Shown here: positions 4,363 through 5,228 of the stretch, in pieces
Numbering within the stretch: the stretch's first letter is position 1
Layout: each line of letters begins with the position of its first letter
Translations under genes and position numbers: made by a program
Origin: WVXT01 sp964345635
GTDB taxonomy: Bacteria; UBA6262; WVXT01
Assembly: GCA_964345635.1 (NCBI GenBank)
Contig: CAYFRM010000048.1
Location: 1 to 5,228 of the forward strand
Direction of reading: 5' to 3'
DNA: 5,228 nt
Notes under the pieces: model-generated
The model's input: the letters and a program-made list of their open reading frames with translations, nothing else
Told to the model about the DNA's origin: nothing
Databases searched by the model: none

Positions 4363-5228
4363 ATGTTAGCGTTAAAATTGGCATATCGAAATCTCAAGGG
4401 AGCCGGTCTCAGAACCTGGCTTAACGTGGCAGTACTTTCCCTCGCTTACGTTCTTATTATCTGGCACCAGGGTATTTTTACGGGAATGCTGAAACACGGC
4501 TCCCGGGCAGTGATTGAAGATGAGATTGGAGGCGGTCAATACTGGCACAAGAACTACGACCCCTTTGACCCTCTCTCTTACGATGAGAGCCATGGCCCGA
4601 TGCCGGCAGAACTTGGCAATTTGATAGAAGATAAGAAAGCCACGCCGATATTGATCAGGCAGGCGGCAATCTATCCCGGGGGAAGAGTGCAGACAGTGCT
4701 CCTCAAAGGGATTGAACCCGGACAGACAATCCTGGGAATACCTTCAGCGAGCCTGGACAGAGAGGAAGATGCGTTATCCGTGTTAATCGGAAGACGTATG
4801 GCAAGAAGCACTTCTCTGGATATAGGTGACTATTTAACGATTCGCTGGAGAGATGTCCAGGGAACTTTTGACGCTGTGGAAGGCAAGATAGTGGAAATCA
4901 TGAATACAAAGGTACCGACCATGGATAAGGGGCAGTTATGGGTTCCTCTTAAAGAGTTGCAGAAAATGACTAGCATGAAAGATGAGGCGACGATAATTGT
5001 GGTGGGTGAAAATGTTCAGGGTCAACAAGATGTATCCGATTGGAAATTCAAGGGCCAAAATTTTTTACTGACTGATGTTAATGAAATGGTAAGGTCAAAG
5101 AGAATCAGCGCAGGTATCCTGTATGTTATATTGCTATTCCTGGCAATGCTGGCAATCTTTGATACGCAGGTACTTTCTATTTTCAAGCGCAGAAAAGAGA
5201 TAGGCACTCTCATTGCTCTGGGTATGAC
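4363..5228 (+). CDS. ABC transporter permease, FtsX/MacB/LolC-E-like (3'-truncated by window)
   Basis: The first 288 residues are visible and the frame runs off the right edge. The N-terminus LAYRNLKGAGLRTWLN is the typical cytoplasmic lead into the first helix (TM1 about 19-41). A large extracytoplasmic domain follows (about 43-245, MacB periplasmic-core type), then TM2 (about 249-272). The cytoplasmic coupling segment FKRRKEIGTLIALGM (274-288) comes next; this EIGTL-ALGM signature is characteristic of FtsX-like permeases and contacts the ATPase. Two more helices are expected beyond the window. The protein should pair with the preceding LolD-like ATPase to use ATP hydrolysis for moving the extracytoplasmic domain. 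Whether it handles lipoproteins (LolC/E) or exports a small molecule or peptide (MacB) cannot be decided. No periplasmic adaptor is visible so far. Confidence 0.92.
   Translation, partial: MLALKLAYRNLKGAGLRTWLNVAVLSLAYVLIIWHQGIFTGMLKHGSRAVIEDEIGGGQYWHKNYDPFDPLSYDESHGPMPAELGNLIEDKKATPILIRQAAIYPGGRVQTVLLKGIEPGQTILGIPSASLDREEDALSVLIGRRMARSTSLDIGDYLTIRWRDVQGTFDAVEGKIVEIMNTKVPTMDKGQLWVPLKELQKMTSMKDEATIIVVGENVQGQQDVSDWKFKGQNFLLTDVNEMVRSKRISAGILYVILLFLAMLAIFDTQVLSIFKRRKEIGTLIALGM

Overview
The window comes from a Gram-negative (diderm) bacterium. It encodes an outer-membrane-barrel-like protein with a signal peptide, a lipoprotein and a MacB/LolCDE-type ABC transporter. Base composition looks moderate, roughly mid-40s % GC by eye. 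Strong AAGGAGG-type ribosome sites and sigma70-like promoters are readable. Nothing fixes the phylum. The mixture of a CuA protein, an RnfD-like membrane protein and a dispersed C-rich intergenic hairpin would suit an environmental respiratory bacterium, but that is inference.

Layout. (a) 1-624, plus strand: a small helical protein of unknown function, possibly cut by the window edge, overlapping by 11 bp a stand-alone CheY-like receiver protein. The small protein carries an HSIKG motif like that of HPt domains. (b) 625-848: a convergent intergenic stretch without a recognisable RNA or strong terminator. It holds one short unsupported open frame. (c) 849-2119, minus strand: a two-gene operon. 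The first gene is a lipoprotein whose single cupredoxin domain has the complete ligand set of a binuclear CuA centre. The second is a short RnfD/NqrB-family membrane protein that appears to lack the flavin-attachment loop. (d) 2120-2506: a divergent regulatory region. It has one promoter in each direction, a perfect 12-bp palindrome on the -35 of the CuA operon, phased T-tracts, and a cluster of GTCT/AGAC half-sites. (e) 2507-5228, plus strand: an operon of a predicted outer-membrane beta-barrel protein, a LolD/MacB-like ATPase, and an FtsX/MacB-type permease that runs off the right edge. A REP-like hairpin lies between ATPase and permease.

How the parts may work together. The CuA lipoprotein and the RnfD-like protein are probably made together and both belong to the cell envelope. 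They look like electron-transfer parts detached from their usual complexes (cytochrome oxidase or N2O reductase, and Rnf/Nqr). The divergent operon encodes an envelope export or lipoprotein-handling ABC system with its own barrel protein. The shared regulatory region hints at a joint envelope or copper-related role. No direct evidence in the window proves such a link.
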